Positions 24,367-33,365 of a stretch of DNA of 64,000 nucleotides are shown piece after piece (positions within the stretch are counted from its first letter, which is position 1; the number at the start of each line of letters is the position of its first letter). The notes beneath the pieces were generated by a model, which was not told where the DNA came from, did not search any database, and worked only from the letters and a program-made list of their open reading frames with translations. A program made the translations under genes and the position numbers. The DNA lies in assembly GCA_022844345.1 (NCBI GenBank), contig JALHLU010000003.1, positions 186,001 through 250,000 on the forward strand, given 5' to 3'. Origin of the DNA: Hyphomonadaceae bacterium (GTDB taxonomy: Bacteria; Pseudomonadota; Alphaproteobacteria; Caulobacterales; Hyphomonadaceae).

Positions 24367-25245
24367 ATGACCGGTATTCGAACCATCGGGGTGATCGGCG
24401 CAGGCCAGATGGGCAACGGCATTGCCCATGTCTGTGCTCTGGCCGGCTTCGACGTGATGCTCAACGACGTCTCGGCCGATCGTCTGGAGGCCGGCATCAA
24501 GACGATCCAGCGCAACATGGACCGCCAGGTCCACCGCCAGATGATTTCCGCCGAGCAGCGCGACGCCGGCATGCGCCGCATCAAGACGACAACCACGCTG
24601 GATGCCTTCAGCGATGTCGACTTCGCCATCGAGGCGGCGACCGAGAAGGAGCCGGTCAAGCGCGCGATCTTCGATGCGCTCTGCCTGAAGATGCCGAAGA
24701 ACGCGATGCTGGCGACCAACACCTCGTCTATCTCGATCACGCGCCTCGGCGCCGCGACCGACAGGCCGGAGCGTTTCATCGGCCTGCACTTCATGAACCC
24801 CGTGCCGCTGATGAAACTGGTCGAGGTCATTCGCGGCCTCGCCACAGACCAGCAGACCTATGACGCCGCCGTCCACATCGTGGAGCGTCTCGGCAAGCAC
24901 GTCACCAACGCCGAAGACTTCCCGGCCTTCATCGTCAACCGCGTGCTGATGCCGATGATCAACGAGGCGGTCTACACGCTGTATGAAGGCGTCGGCACGG
25001 TGGAGTCGATCGACACCGCCATGAAGCTGGGCGCGAACCATCCGATGGGCCCGCTCGAACTGGCCGACTTCATCGGCCTCGATACGTGCCTCTCCATCAT
25101 GCAGGTGCTGCACGATGGTCTGGCCGACACGAAATACCGCCCCTGCCCGCTGCTGGTGAAATATGTGGAGGCCGGCTGGGTCGGAAAGAAAGCCGGGCGC
25201 GGCTTCTATGACTATCGCGGCGACAAGCCGGTTCCGACACGCTGA
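24367..25245 (+). CDS. 3-hydroxybutyryl-CoA (3-hydroxyacyl-CoA) dehydrogenase
   Basis: 292 residues. The N-terminal Rossmann motif is GVIGAGQMGNGIAHVCALAG, the central catalytic-region pattern is NTSSISITRLGAATDRPERFIGLHFMNPVPLMKLVEVI, and the C-terminal helical domain contains FIVNRVLMPMINEA and GANHPMGPLELADFIGLD. This is the stand-alone Hbd/PaaH type that interconverts 3-hydroxyacyl- and acetoacetyl-type CoA esters with NAD(P). It may serve butyrate/PHB metabolism or aromatic degradation. The downstream SDR begins 47 bases later. Confidence 0.92.
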   Translation: MTGIRTIGVIGAGQMGNGIAHVCALAGFDVMLNDVSADRLEAGIKTIQRNMDRQVHRQMISAEQRDAGMRRIKTTTTLDAFSDVDFAIEAATEKEPVKRAIFDALCLKMPKNAMLATNTSSISITRLGAATDRPERFIGLHFMNPVPLMKLVEVIRGLATDQQTYDAAVHIVERLGKHVTNAEDFPAFIVNRVLMPMINEAVYTLYEGVGTVESIDTAMKLGANHPMGPLELADFIGLDTCLSIMQVLHDGLADTKYRPCPLLVKYVEAGWVGKKAGRGFYDYRGDKPVPTR

Positions 25246-25292
25246 TACACATTCCTTGAGAGGACCCGGCGGGGCCGGGGACGAGAAACAAC

Positions 25293-25979
25293 ATGGCCGT
25301 CGTCCTCATCACCGGCGCAAATCGCGGCATCGGCCTGGCTCTCGTCAAGGCTTATGCCGGCCGCCGCGACAGGGTGATCGCCTGTATCCGCGCAACCTCT
25401 GATCGCGATGCGCTGGACGCCGCCGTCGCCGCCGCGCCGAAATGGATCGAAGTCATCGAGATGGACGTCTCCGATCCGCTCGAGATCGCCCGCGCGCGCC
25501 GCAGGCTGGAGGCCGAGCCCATCGACGTGCTGATCAACAATGCCGGTATTGGCGGGCCTGACCGGCAATCGGCCACTGACATGGATTTCGACGGACTGGA
25601 GGAGGCCTTCGCGATCAACACCATTGCGCCCCTGCGCGTCGCCGCGGCCTTCCTGCCGAATGTGAAAGCCGCCAAGGGCAAGATCGTCACCCTGTCGAGC
25701 CAGATGGGCTCCAACGGCGCCTCGGCCGACAACCTCGCCTATCGCGCCTCCAAGCAGGCGGTGAACCGGCTGATGCGCGGCCTTGCGAGCGAGCTGAAGC
25801 CGCAGGGCATTCCCGTGCTGATCGTCCATCCGGGTTGGGTGAAGACGGAGATGGGCGGCGAAGGCGCGCAGCTTTCGCCCGAGGAAAGCGCCGCGCAGCT
25901 CCTCAAGCTGATCGACAAGTTCGACATCGCCTCGACCGGAAAATTCCTCGCCTGGAACGGCAAGGAGCTTGCCTGGTAG
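25293..25979 (+). CDS. short-chain dehydrogenase/reductase
   Basis: 228 residues of the classical SDR fold. The cofactor motif is TGANRGIG near the N-terminus, the structural motif is LINNAGIGG, and the catalytic triad region is SSQMGSN followed by YRASKQAVN (Tyr-x3-Lys). The C-terminal IVHPGWVKTEMGG is usual in the family. The substrate is unknown. The sequence resembles C-factor-like SDRs. It may share a transcript with the hydroxyacyl-CoA dehydrogenase upstream. Confidence 0.88.
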   Translation: MAVVLITGANRGIGLALVKAYAGRRDRVIACIRATSDRDALDAAVAAAPKWIEVIEMDVSDPLEIARARRRLEAEPIDVLINNAGIGGPDRQSATDMDFDGLEEAFAINTIAPLRVAAAFLPNVKAAKGKIVTLSSQMGSNGASADNLAYRASKQAVNRLMRGLASELKPQGIPVLIVHPGWVKTEMGGEGAQLSPEESAAQLLKLIDKFDIASTGKFLAWNGKELAW

Positions 25980-26168
25980 GGCCGCAACTGCCCCCACGCG
26001 GACCACGCTGCATCGCAGCACAAGTCAGTCTCCCTCGCCGCGTTACAGCCAGCGATGTTGGTCAGCGCTCCCTGGCTTGCGGAGGGAAAGCGTAAGACCA
26101 GCCAAGGCCTTGTGGCGGACCGCCGCCTCTGAAATGGTTGCGCCGGTCGGTAACCTGGGACGTGTGGC

Positions 26169-27539
26169 ATGCCTGTACAGCGCGAATACTGGTCGTCGCG
26201 ATTTGCATTCATCATGGCGGCGGTCGGTTCGGCGGTCGGGCTCGGAAATTTCTGGCGCTTCCCCTACACCGCCGGAGAGAATGGCGGGGGCGCATTCCTC
26301 ATCATCTACATCGCGTGCGCGGCGTTGATTGCCCTGCCAATCCTGATTGCCGAATACGCGCTCGGCCGCCGTGGCGGCGGCTCGGGGCCAGCCAGCATCA
26401 TTGCGGTGGCGCGAGAGAACAACAAGAGTCCACTGTGGGTGATCGCGGCATGGATTGGCGGCCTTTCCGCTACGGCGATCCTCACCTTCTATTGCGTCAT
26501 CTCGGCCTGGATCGTGATCTACATTCCCCAGACCTTCTCCGGCTATTTCGACACGATCGAGCCCGAAGCAATCACAGCGCACTTCGGCGCGACGATCTCC
26601 GATGCAGGCCTGGTGGCGCTCGCACATGGCGCCTTCGTACTCGTGAACGTGGTTGTCGTGGCGCGCGGCATCACGAAAGGCATCGAAGCCGCTGTTCAGA
26701 TCCTGATGCCGATCTTCTTCCTGATGCTGCTTGGCATGGTGATCTATGCAAACATCGTTGGGGATTTCGCCGCCTCGGCGGCTTTCCTGCTGCAGCCGGA
26801 TTTCTCCGAGGTTACTGCCGGCACGTTCCTCTCAGCGATAGGCCAGGCGTTTTTCTCGATCGGCGTCGGCGGCGCTCTGATGATAACGTATGGCGCTTAC
26901 CTCTCGCGAGACGAAAATATTCCCGGATCCGCCAGCCTGGTTGTCACAGTGGATACGCTGGTGGCGATCATCGCCGGTTTCGCCATCTTCCCGCTGGTGT
27001 TTGCATTCGGTCTCGATCCTGCAGGGGGGCCCGGCCTTTTCTTTGTCACCCTGCCTATAGCCTTCGGCGAGATGCCATATGGCGGCCTTGTCGGCGGTGC
27101 ATTCTTTACGCTGGCGCTGTTTGCAGCGTTCACGTCTTCCATCTCGCTGCTGCAGATTGGCGTTGCGTGGCTCAGCGAGAAGAAGGGCTGGAACCGGACG
27201 ACCGCGTCGATCGCGCTTGGCGCGCTGGTCTGGCTCGTTGGCGTCGGCCACATATTCTATCCGGCGCTGATTGATCTGTTCGATGGCCTGACCGAAGGCG
27301 TCGGTCTGCCGCTTGGCGGCTTGCTGATCGCCCTGTTCGCTGGCTGGGCGGTGCGCAAGTCGCTGATCGATGAGATTGGTCCGGAGGCCAGGCTCACGGG
27401 CAAGCTCTGGCCTGCCGGGATTACGTTCGTGGCGCCCATCAGCATCGCGGTGGTGCTGGTGTTCGGATTGATACAACACGCACCGGGCCTTGCGGCGAAC
27501 TTCCAGACGCTATTGGAGCAAATCAGCGGCGGCGGCTAA
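26169..27539 (+). CDS. sodium-dependent neurotransmitter symporter family (NSS/SNF) transporter
   Basis: 456 residues with about 11-12 transmembrane helices. The unwound helix-1 sodium/substrate site is seen in MAAVGSAVGLGNFWRFPYTAGENGGGAF, the best NSS signature. Others are YALGRRGGGSG and FFSIGVGGALMITYGAYLS in the helix-6 region. Bacterial members are sodium-coupled importers of amino acids or related amines, as in LeuT or TnaT. The true substrate is not predictable. It is monocistronic and convergent with the Sir2 gene. Confidence 0.92.
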   Translation: MPVQREYWSSRFAFIMAAVGSAVGLGNFWRFPYTAGENGGGAFLIIYIACAALIALPILIAEYALGRRGGGSGPASIIAVARENNKSPLWVIAAWIGGLSATAILTFYCVISAWIVIYIPQTFSGYFDTIEPEAITAHFGATISDAGLVALAHGAFVLVNVVVVARGITKGIEAAVQILMPIFFLMLLGMVIYANIVGDFAASAAFLLQPDFSEVTAGTFLSAIGQAFFSIGVGGALMITYGAYLSRDENIPGSASLVVTVDTLVAIIAGFAIFPLVFAFGLDPAGGPGLFFVTLPIAFGEMPYGGLVGGAFFTLALFAAFTSSISLLQIGVAWLSEKKGWNRTTASIALGALVWLVGVGHIFYPALIDLFDGLTEGVGLPLGGLLIALFAGWAVRKSLIDEIGPEARLTGKLWPAGITFVAPISIAVVLVFGLIQHAPGLAANFQTLLEQISGGG

Positions 27540-27598
27540 TCAGAGGGAACACCGGCGCGCAGGCGTAGGCTTCGCCGCTTTCCGGCCTCACTGGCCCC

Positions 27599-28354
27599 CT
27601 AATTCAGATCCCGCATCGCCTGCGACAGCGTGGGGCCGATTTCGTCGTGGATCACGAGGTCGGCGATCTCGTCCAGCGGCGTCGGGTCGCGGTTCACGAT
27701 CACGAGGCGCGCACCGTTGTGTTTGGCCTTCGCGGGAAACAGCGCCGCGGGCGTCACCACCAGCGAAGAGCCGAGCACAAGGAACAGGTCGCAGAGATGC
27801 GTCTCTTCCTCCGCGCGGATCATCGGCGCTTCGGGCATCTGCTGGCCGAACGAGATCGTCGCCGTCTTGACCAGCCCGCTGCACGCCTTGCACAGAGGTA
27901 TCTCGCCGCGATCGACGAACACCGGCCGCAATTCTTCCAGCTCATGCCGGAGCTCGCACTCAAGACACTTGGCATAGCTGGCGTTGCCGTGCAGTTCGAT
28001 CACCTGCCCTTCGGGAATGCCCGAGGCCTGGTGTAGATTGTCCACATTCTGAGTGATGACGCTCGACGAACGCCCGCTAGCGATAAGACGCGCCACCGCA
28101 TAATGCCCCGCATTCGGCTGCTTGCCGACCCAGCCCGCCGTTCCGTTGAACACCCGGGTCCACGCCTCGCGCCGCCGGGTCTCGCTGCCGACGAAATCCT
28201 GGAAGTAGATTGGCTTCATGCGCGACCACACCCCGCCCGGCGAGCGGAAGTCGGGAATGCCGGATTCCGTGGAGATTCCAGCACCCGTGAACACGACGAC
28301 GCGCATCGCCGTGCTCAACTGGTCGCCAAGGATTTTCGCGGCTGGACTGGCCAT
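27599..28354 (-). CDS. Sir2-family NAD-dependent deacylase (sirtuin)
   Basis: 251 residues from the ATG at 28354; the open frame extends upstream but the family length supports this start. It has GAGISTESGIPDFRSPGGVW, the catalytic QNVDNLH and ELHGN, and a zinc site formed by CLEC and CKAC about 30 residues apart. The C-terminal LGSSLVVTPAALFP and VNRDPTPLDE complete the NAD pocket. It removes acyl groups from protein lysines using NAD. No protein partner gene is adjacent. Confidence 0.9.
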   Translation of the reverse strand: MASPAAKILGDQLSTAMRVVVFTGAGISTESGIPDFRSPGGVWSRMKPIYFQDFVGSETRRREAWTRVFNGTAGWVGKQPNAGHYAVARLIASGRSSSVITQNVDNLHQASGIPEGQVIELHGNASYAKCLECELRHELEELRPVFVDRGEIPLCKACSGLVKTATISFGQQMPEAPMIRAEEETHLCDLFLVLGSSLVVTPAALFPAKAKHNGARLVIVNRDPTPLDEIADLVIHDEIGPTLSQAMRDLN

Positions 28355-28512
28355 GCGGGGACCATGCGCAAAACCAGCATTATGGCAAGCTTTTGGCGTC
28401 GGCGGCGTCTGCAGCGCTGCCGCGCGCATATGGACAAGACAAGACGCGAGCCGTAGTTTGCGCCTCGTACGCCGGCCGTCATTGAGCCGACGGACAGGGG
28501 ACGAAAGATACC

Positions 28513-29157
28513 ATGCGCAGGACTCTGAGGCTCTTCACCGCCGCTGCCTTCATGGCGGTGAGCTCCGGTCTTGCGCCGTCCGGCATGGCCCAACCGTCGA
28601 CGCCGGATTTTGGCGATGACGCCAGCACATGGTCCAACGATGGCGAGTGCGACGACAAGCGCTTTGCCGGACCCGGCATGACGGCGACGATCCTGCTGGA
28701 TGAAGATGTTGGCCACGACGCCACCGATTGCCGCGACGCCTGGCGCGCGGGCAAGCTGCAGCTGGCTTCCATTTCCGGTCCTGACCGTGACGGAGACGTG
28801 CCTGATTTCGGCGATGACGAGAGCGAGTGGGCCTTCGACGACGAATGCGATGATCCGCGCTTTGTCGGCCCCGGCATGACCGATACGCCGCTTCTCGACG
28901 AAGACATCGGCCACGACGCCACCGATTGCCGCGATGCGTGGAAAAACGGCGAGTTGCGCCTCATCGGCACGGAACGCGACAGCGACGTTCCCGATTTCGG
29001 TGACGACGACAGCGAGTGGGCCTTCGACGACGAGTGCGATGATCCGCGCTTTGTCGGCCCCGGCATGACCGAAACCCCGCTGCTGCGCGAGGACATGTAC
29101 CACGACGCCACGGATTGCCGCGAAGCGTGGGAAAACGGCGACATCGAACTGCGTTGA
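28513..29157 (+). CDS. secreted protein of three tandem acidic repeats
   Basis: 214 residues: a signal peptide to about residue 26, then three repeats of about 54 residues starting at residues 31, 97 and 160. Each repeat follows the pattern PDFGDD-x-S-x-W, D-x-ECDD-x-RF-x-GPGMT, a DED acidic turn, and HDATDCR-x-AW. The two cysteines per repeat (EC and DC) probably pair, and the Asp clusters look able to bind calcium. Repeats 2 and 3 are almost identical even at the DNA level, which points to a recent internal duplication. I know no characterised function for this repeat. Confidence 0.7.
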   Translation: MRRTLRLFTAAAFMAVSSGLAPSGMAQPSTPDFGDDASTWSNDGECDDKRFAGPGMTATILLDEDVGHDATDCRDAWRAGKLQLASISGPDRDGDVPDFGDDESEWAFDDECDDPRFVGPGMTDTPLLDEDIGHDATDCRDAWKNGELRLIGTERDSDVPDFGDDDSEWAFDDECDDPRFVGPGMTETPLLREDMYHDATDCREAWENGDIELR

Positions 29158-29324
29158 TCCACGAGAGGCGCGCGAGAATCCGCAAGGGATTCAGACGCCA
29201 AGCGCAATCCGCAAAACTGATTCGCCTTCCGCGCATTTCGGCGCCAGAATTGTCCACATGGGCTGCCGATAATCGCTCCTTGAGAGGGCGATAGGCCGTC
29301 GGCTTGGGGCGAGTGGGGTGTGGC

Positions 29325-29561
29325 ATGCGGATTGGCGAGCTGATCAACAATCACCGGTTGATACTCTGCACCTGCAATGACTGCGGCGGCCGAACGCCCA
29401 TCGATCCCAGCCTTCCCGCGCAACGCTTCGGCCGCTCTGCGGACCTCGACGCGTTGAAGGCCGAAATGGCCTGCCCCATCTGCGGCTCGGCAGATGTGGA
29501 GCTGCGGGCCTACGCACCGGCGCCTGCCAACACGCCCGAGACGCCCACACACGCCGGCTAG
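29325..29561 (+). CDS. small zinc-ribbon protein
   Basis: 78 residues with two zinc knuckles, CTCNDCGG near residue 15 and CPICGS near residue 50, about 33 residues apart, and a proline/threonine-rich tail. It has no membrane segment and no signal peptide, so it is a cytosolic zinc-binding protein of unknown role. The chosen ATG follows a GTGGGGTG stretch. An ATG seven codons earlier is possible. Confidence 0.55.
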   Translation: MRIGELINNHRLILCTCNDCGGRTPIDPSLPAQRFGRSADLDALKAEMACPICGSADVELRAYAPAPANTPETPTHAG

Positions 29562-29631
29562 CGCGCTTGCGCGGCTTGCTGTGCGGTCCTATCCCTCGTC
29601 GCACACACGAGAAGACGACGAGGAAACGCAA

Positions 29632-30429
29632 ATGGCCGACCTTCTGGAAACGCAACAGGACGGCGTCGCCGTTCTCACGCTGAACCGTCCCGAGGCGCGC
29701 AACGCCCTCTCCAACGCCATGCTGGATGGGCTGCTTGAGGCCCTGCCGCGCCTCGCGGCGGACAGCTCGGTCGGCGCCATCGTTGTCACGGGTTCGGGCG
29801 GCGCCTTCTGCGCGGGTGGCGACGTGAAGGGCTTTGCCGCGGCCGAAGGCGGCGCCAATCATGGCCGCTCGCCGGAAGAATCCGCTCACGGCCTGCGCCA
29901 GCGCATGGAAGTCTCGCGTTGGCTGCACGACATGCCGAAAATCACCATCGCAGCCATTCCCGGCGCCGCCGCCGGCGCGGGCCTGTCCATCGCGCTGGCC
30001 TGCGATTTCCGCATCGCCGCGAAGGGCGCGAAGATCACCACGGCGTTTGCAAAGGTTGGCCTTTCCGGCGATTTCGGCGGAACCTATTTCCTGTCGCAAC
30101 TGGTCGGCGTCGCCAAGGCGAAGGAGCTTTATCTCCTCTCCGACGTGATCCTTGCCGAAGAGGCCGAGCGCCTCGGCATCGTGAACCGCGCGGTCGACCC
30201 GGCCGAGCTGATGAACGAGACGATGACGCTGGCAAAGCGCTTTGCCTCCGGCCCGCGCATCACGCTGGGCCTGATGAAGAAGAACCTCAACACAGCCGAG
30301 CGCGGCGACCTTGCCCTGTCCTTCGACACCGAGGCGCTCAACCACTCCCGCTCGGCCCAGACCGCCGACCACGCCGAAGCCGCAAAGGCCTTCGTCGAGA
30401 AACGCGCTCCTGTGTTCAAGGGGCGCTAG
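29632..30429 (+). CDS. enoyl-CoA hydratase
   Basis: 265 residues from an ATG behind a GAGGAAA site. Crotonase motifs are VLTLNRPEARNALS, GSGGAFCAGGDVKGFA (oxyanion hole) and AIPGAAAGAGLSIALACDFRIAA, with a later AFAKVGLSGDFGGTYFLSQLVG. It is a second crotonase in the window (compare 14256) but not a close copy. It ends only eight bases before the ABC ATPase gene, though a functional link with export is not obvious. Confidence 0.9.
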   Translation: MADLLETQQDGVAVLTLNRPEARNALSNAMLDGLLEALPRLAADSSVGAIVVTGSGGAFCAGGDVKGFAAAEGGANHGRSPEESAHGLRQRMEVSRWLHDMPKITIAAIPGAAAGAGLSIALACDFRIAAKGAKITTAFAKVGLSGDFGGTYFLSQLVGVAKAKELYLLSDVILAEEAERLGIVNRAVDPAELMNETMTLAKRFASGPRITLGLMKKNLNTAERGDLALSFDTEALNHSRSAQTADHAEAAKAFVEKRAPVFKGR

Positions 30430-30436
30430 CCCAGAC

Positions 30437-31324
30437 GTGCCCGCAGCGCTCGAAGCATCTGGACTTGGGAAGAGCTATGGCGCTGTTTCCGCGCTGGGCG
30501 CGCTCGACCTCGCGATCCCGCGCGGACTTGTCTATGGCGTGCTGGGCCCGAACGGCGCCGGCAAGTCGACGCTGCTTCGGCTTGCGCTTGGCCTCGTGAA
30601 GCCCAGCCGGGGTTCGGTGCGGCTGCTGGGCGAGAGCCAGATCAATGCGCGCGTGCTGCGCCGGGTCGGCGCGATGATCGAGGCGCCGGCGCTCTATCCC
30701 TTCCTCACGGCGCGCGAGACGATGCGCGCCTTCGCCCGCTATTCCGGCCTGAAGGATCCCGCGCGCGAAGAGGCTGTGCTTGATCGCGTGGGCCTCACGG
30801 CCGCCGCCGACCGCCGCGCGAAGACATTCTCGATGGGCATGCGGCAGCGCCTTGCGCTGGGCGCCGCCCTGCTGACGCGGCCTGAACTGCTGATCCTGGA
30901 TGAACCCACCAACGGTCTCGACCCCGCCGGCATCCACGAGATGCGCACGCTGATCCGCGATCTCGTCGAGAAGGAAAACGTCACCATCATCCTGTCGAGC
31001 CACCTGCTCGACGAGGTGCAGAAAGTCTGCGACCGCGTCGCCTTCATCAATCGCGGCGAGCTGGTGGCCGAAGGCAAGGTCTCCGAGCTTGTCTCCGGAC
31101 AGGGCGGACTGTTCATCCGCGCGACGCCAATGGCGAAGGCGCTGGCGGTGCTTGGGCTCCGCGCCCGCCTCGAAGGCGATGGGCTGGTGGCCGCGATCCC
31201 GGAGGACGCCGCCCCTGCCCTGATCCGCGATCTCGTGGCCGCCGGGGTTGATGTCTACGAAGCGCGCTGGATGACGCAGAGCCTTGAGCGCGTGTTCATG
31301 TCCACCATGGGTGGCGGCGCATGA
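30437..31324 (+). CDS. ABC transporter ATP-binding protein
   Basis: 295 residues from a GTG at 30437; the longer frame runs back inside the hydratase and is rejected. It has Walker A GPNGAGKST, the signature FSMGMRQRLALG, Walker B LLILDEPTNGLDP and the H-loop LSSHLLDEV. The C-terminal extension (from about residue 225) is typical of ABC-2 exporters of the DrrA/NatA/lantibiotic-immunity kind. The permease gene overlaps by four bases (ATGA), so the two form one complex. The substrate is unknown. Confidence 0.9.
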   Translation: MPAALEASGLGKSYGAVSALGALDLAIPRGLVYGVLGPNGAGKSTLLRLALGLVKPSRGSVRLLGESQINARVLRRVGAMIEAPALYPFLTARETMRAFARYSGLKDPAREEAVLDRVGLTAAADRRAKTFSMGMRQRLALGAALLTRPELLILDEPTNGLDPAGIHEMRTLIRDLVEKENVTIILSSHLLDEVQKVCDRVAFINRGELVAEGKVSELVSGQGGLFIRATPMAKALAVLGLRARLEGDGLVAAIPEDAAPALIRDLVAAGVDVYEARWMTQSLERVFMSTMGGGA

Positions 31325-32139
31325 TCATCGACGCGCTCCGCGCCGAACTCTACAAGCTCTCACGCAACCGCTGGTCCACATTCTGGGCGTTCGGCTTCAT
31401 GCCGCTGTTCGCCCTTGGCATGGGTGTCATCGAGCAGGCGGCTTACCATTTCTATATGGGCGACCTGCTCCCCTATGCTGCGCCGTTGCACGAAAGCCTG
31501 GGCGGCCTCGCCACTTTCTCCGCCTCGATTTTCCAGCTCTGCGGCATTGCCGGAGCCGCCATCATCTTCGGCGGCGAATACAGGTGGGAGACATGGCGCG
31601 CCGCGCTGACCCGTGTGGATCGCGCGCCGATCATGGCGGCAAAGATGCTCGCCTTCGCCATTGCGATCTCGATATCGCTTCTGCTCTGCGGCGTTGCGCG
31701 CCTGATTGTCGGCTTCATTGATGTCGGGCTCACCGGCTACGCCACCTGGCCGCCGGTTGACCCCGGCGCAATCGCCCTGGCTCACCTGATGGGATTCTCC
31801 GCCACCTTCCTGCAGATGATGGTCACAGCCGCATTTGTGATGCTGGTCTGTGTCGTGTCCCGCGCGATGACAGCCGGCATCGTCGCTGCCCTGCTCACGC
31901 TTGTTGCTTGCGAGATCGCCTCGATCCGCGGCAATATGGGGGATGAGTTGATCTGGGTGCTGTTCCCCAACATTGCCGGGGAAGCCTTGCGGCAGGCCGG
32001 GAACATCATGATGGGCGGGCGCGACGGCCTGCTCGCGGGATTTGCGTGGCAGGGCGCCGCCGCGCTTGTCATGTGGTTCATCCTGCTTTCGGCGGCGGCC
32101 CTCGCCCTGTTCACCCGGCAGGACCTTTCAAAGGAATAG
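31321..32139 (+). CDS. ABC-2 type transporter permease
   Basis: 272 residues with about six hydrophobic helices, e.g. STFWAFGFMPLFALGMGV, IFQLCGIAGAAIIFGGEYRWETWR, ATFLQMMVTAAFVMLVCVV and LVMWFILLSAAALALF. The GGEYRWETWR segment after helix 2 matches the conserved E-x-x-x-G/T-W region of ABC-2 permeases. It is translationally coupled to the ATPase at 30437. Such pairs export lipids, peptides or drugs; nothing here identifies which. Confidence 0.85.
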   Translation: MIIDALRAELYKLSRNRWSTFWAFGFMPLFALGMGVIEQAAYHFYMGDLLPYAAPLHESLGGLATFSASIFQLCGIAGAAIIFGGEYRWETWRAALTRVDRAPIMAAKMLAFAIAISISLLLCGVARLIVGFIDVGLTGYATWPPVDPGAIALAHLMGFSATFLQMMVTAAFVMLVCVVSRAMTAGIVAALLTLVACEIASIRGNMGDELIWVLFPNIAGEALRQAGNIMMGGRDGLLAGFAWQGAAALVMWFILLSAAALALFTRQDLSKE

Positions 32140-32261
32140 ACCGCCGCCTGAAACATCCTTGATTCTTCGCTGAGGGGGCGCTGACATCGCAGCGCACTTG
32201 ATCCGGCTCAAGCCGGCCGGCCATCGTCCGGGCGAGGCTGCCCTTTCACGGAGACATCCCC

Positions 32262-32633
32262 ATGCGGATCGCACTCGCCTTCGCCGGATTGCTGGTTCTC
32301 ACGGCGTGCAGCACCGAGCCCACGCCCGCCTGGCGGATGGGCGACCCAGAGGTCGGTCATCAGGTCGCCCGCGATCTCTGCGCCGACTGCCACGCGATTG
32401 AGCGCACAGGCGACAGCCGCAATCCGTCCGCGCCGCCTTTGCGCACCGTGCTTGCGTCCTATCCGCCGGAATGGCTGGCGACCGACCTGCACAACAGCCA
32501 GGTGATCGCGCTGCGGAAAATGCCGGTGTTCCACTTCGGCGAGGGCCATGAATACGATCTCGTGGCCTACCTGCTGTCCATCCAGGAAACGCCCCCGCCC
32601 CAGCCGGCGCTGGGCCCGGCAACGCGGCCCTGA
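32262..32633 (+). CDS. small c-type cytochrome lipoprotein
   Basis: 123 residues with a signal peptide and lipobox LTAC. A single heme c site CADCH lies near residue 46, and the distal methionine probably is in LRKMPVFHF. The mature protein is a compact class I cytochrome c fold ending in a proline-rich tail. It is probably tethered to the inner membrane, facing the periplasm, as an electron carrier. The Mo hydroxylase genes at 33366 are a possible, but unproven, donor. Confidence 0.8.
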   Translation: MRIALAFAGLLVLTACSTEPTPAWRMGDPEVGHQVARDLCADCHAIERTGDSRNPSAPPLRTVLASYPPEWLATDLHNSQVIALRKMPVFHFGEGHEYDLVAYLLSIQETPPPQPALGPATRP

Positions 32634-32662
32634 AAAGCTGACGGAGCCGAAGCTCCACGTCG

Positions 32663-33022
32663 TCAAAACAGTCCGTGATTGGGATCGCCATCGTCCTGCC
32701 TGGCAGGCGCGGGCTGGATCGCAGTTGGCAAGCCGGGCAGAGGCGCAGTGTACGGATCGACCATCTGCGGTGGTTGCGGCGCGAGCGGGCCGTTCTCCGC
32801 AATGGCCTGCAACCGCGCATCAATACTGCACAGCATGTAGGTGACGCTGCCGAAGATGATGATCACGCTGCCCGGCGTCAGCGCGGCCAGCCAGGCCATC
32901 AGGCCGCTTTCGAAACTGTAGAAGCCGCCGCTGCCTTCCAGCAGGCGCGGGACCACTACCACGATCAGCGCGATGCCGAGCCCGATGAAGCAGGCGGCGA
33001 CGACCGCAAGAAACCCTCTCAT
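32663..33022 (-). CDS. small two-TM membrane protein, unknown
   Basis: 119 residues from the ATG at 33022, which follows a GGGGGAAGG site. It has two predicted membrane helices (FLAVVAACFIGLGIALIVVVV and LTPGSVIIIFGSVTYMLCSI) separated by about 20 residues, and a proline-rich C-terminal tail that would lie in the cytoplasm. No family recognised. It is convergent with the cytochrome c gene. Confidence 0.55.
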   Translation of the reverse strand: MRGFLAVVAACFIGLGIALIVVVVPRLLEGSGGFYSFESGLMAWLAALTPGSVIIIFGSVTYMLCSIDARLQAIAENGPLAPQPPQMVDPYTAPLPGLPTAIQPAPARQDDGDPNHGLF

Positions 33023-33365
33023 CCCTTCCCCCTGCCGCACGATCCGTTCCCATCGCCACGCTACCAGCCGTTGCACCGGTCACCAAACAGGGACGTCGCT
33101 ATGCGTGGCTGAAAACAACGCTAGAATATGGGGCGGTCGATTGTGCGAACCGTTCTCAACAAAGCGGGCATTCTCGCGCAAGCGTGTTTCGGTAGAGGCG
33201 AATTTGGGTTGAGCGTTCGCTCACCCGTCATTGGCGTTCACCACGTCCCGCGTTATTGAATCGGGCAAGGCGCGCCCGGCTTCGGATGGGCGCGTGCGTC
33301 GCGGGTTAAAAAAAATTGGGCGGAGGAGCCGGGACCAGTCCTGGAACACGCCCGCGGAGCTCCAT
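33023..33365. other. 343-base intergenic region before the Mo hydroxylase operon
   Basis: No gene seen. It contains a short palindrome TGAGCG-TT-CGCTCA at 33210-33223, of the size of a repressor operator, a run of A residues near 33306 and a GGAG ribosome site before the ATG at 33366. No clear -35/-10 pair was found. Confidence 0.4.
33210..33223. promoter_or_regulatory. palindrome, possible operator for the Mo hydroxylase operon
   Basis: Arms TGAGCG and CGCTCA around TT, 143 bases before the small-subunit ATG. No regulator gene is adjacent, so the assignment is tentative. Confidence 0.3.

Noticed and set aside
28590-29157. The three-repeat coding region as a DNA repeat array of mobile origin
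   Set aside because: Repeats are in frame, codon-structured and preceded by a signal peptide, so they are protein repeats.
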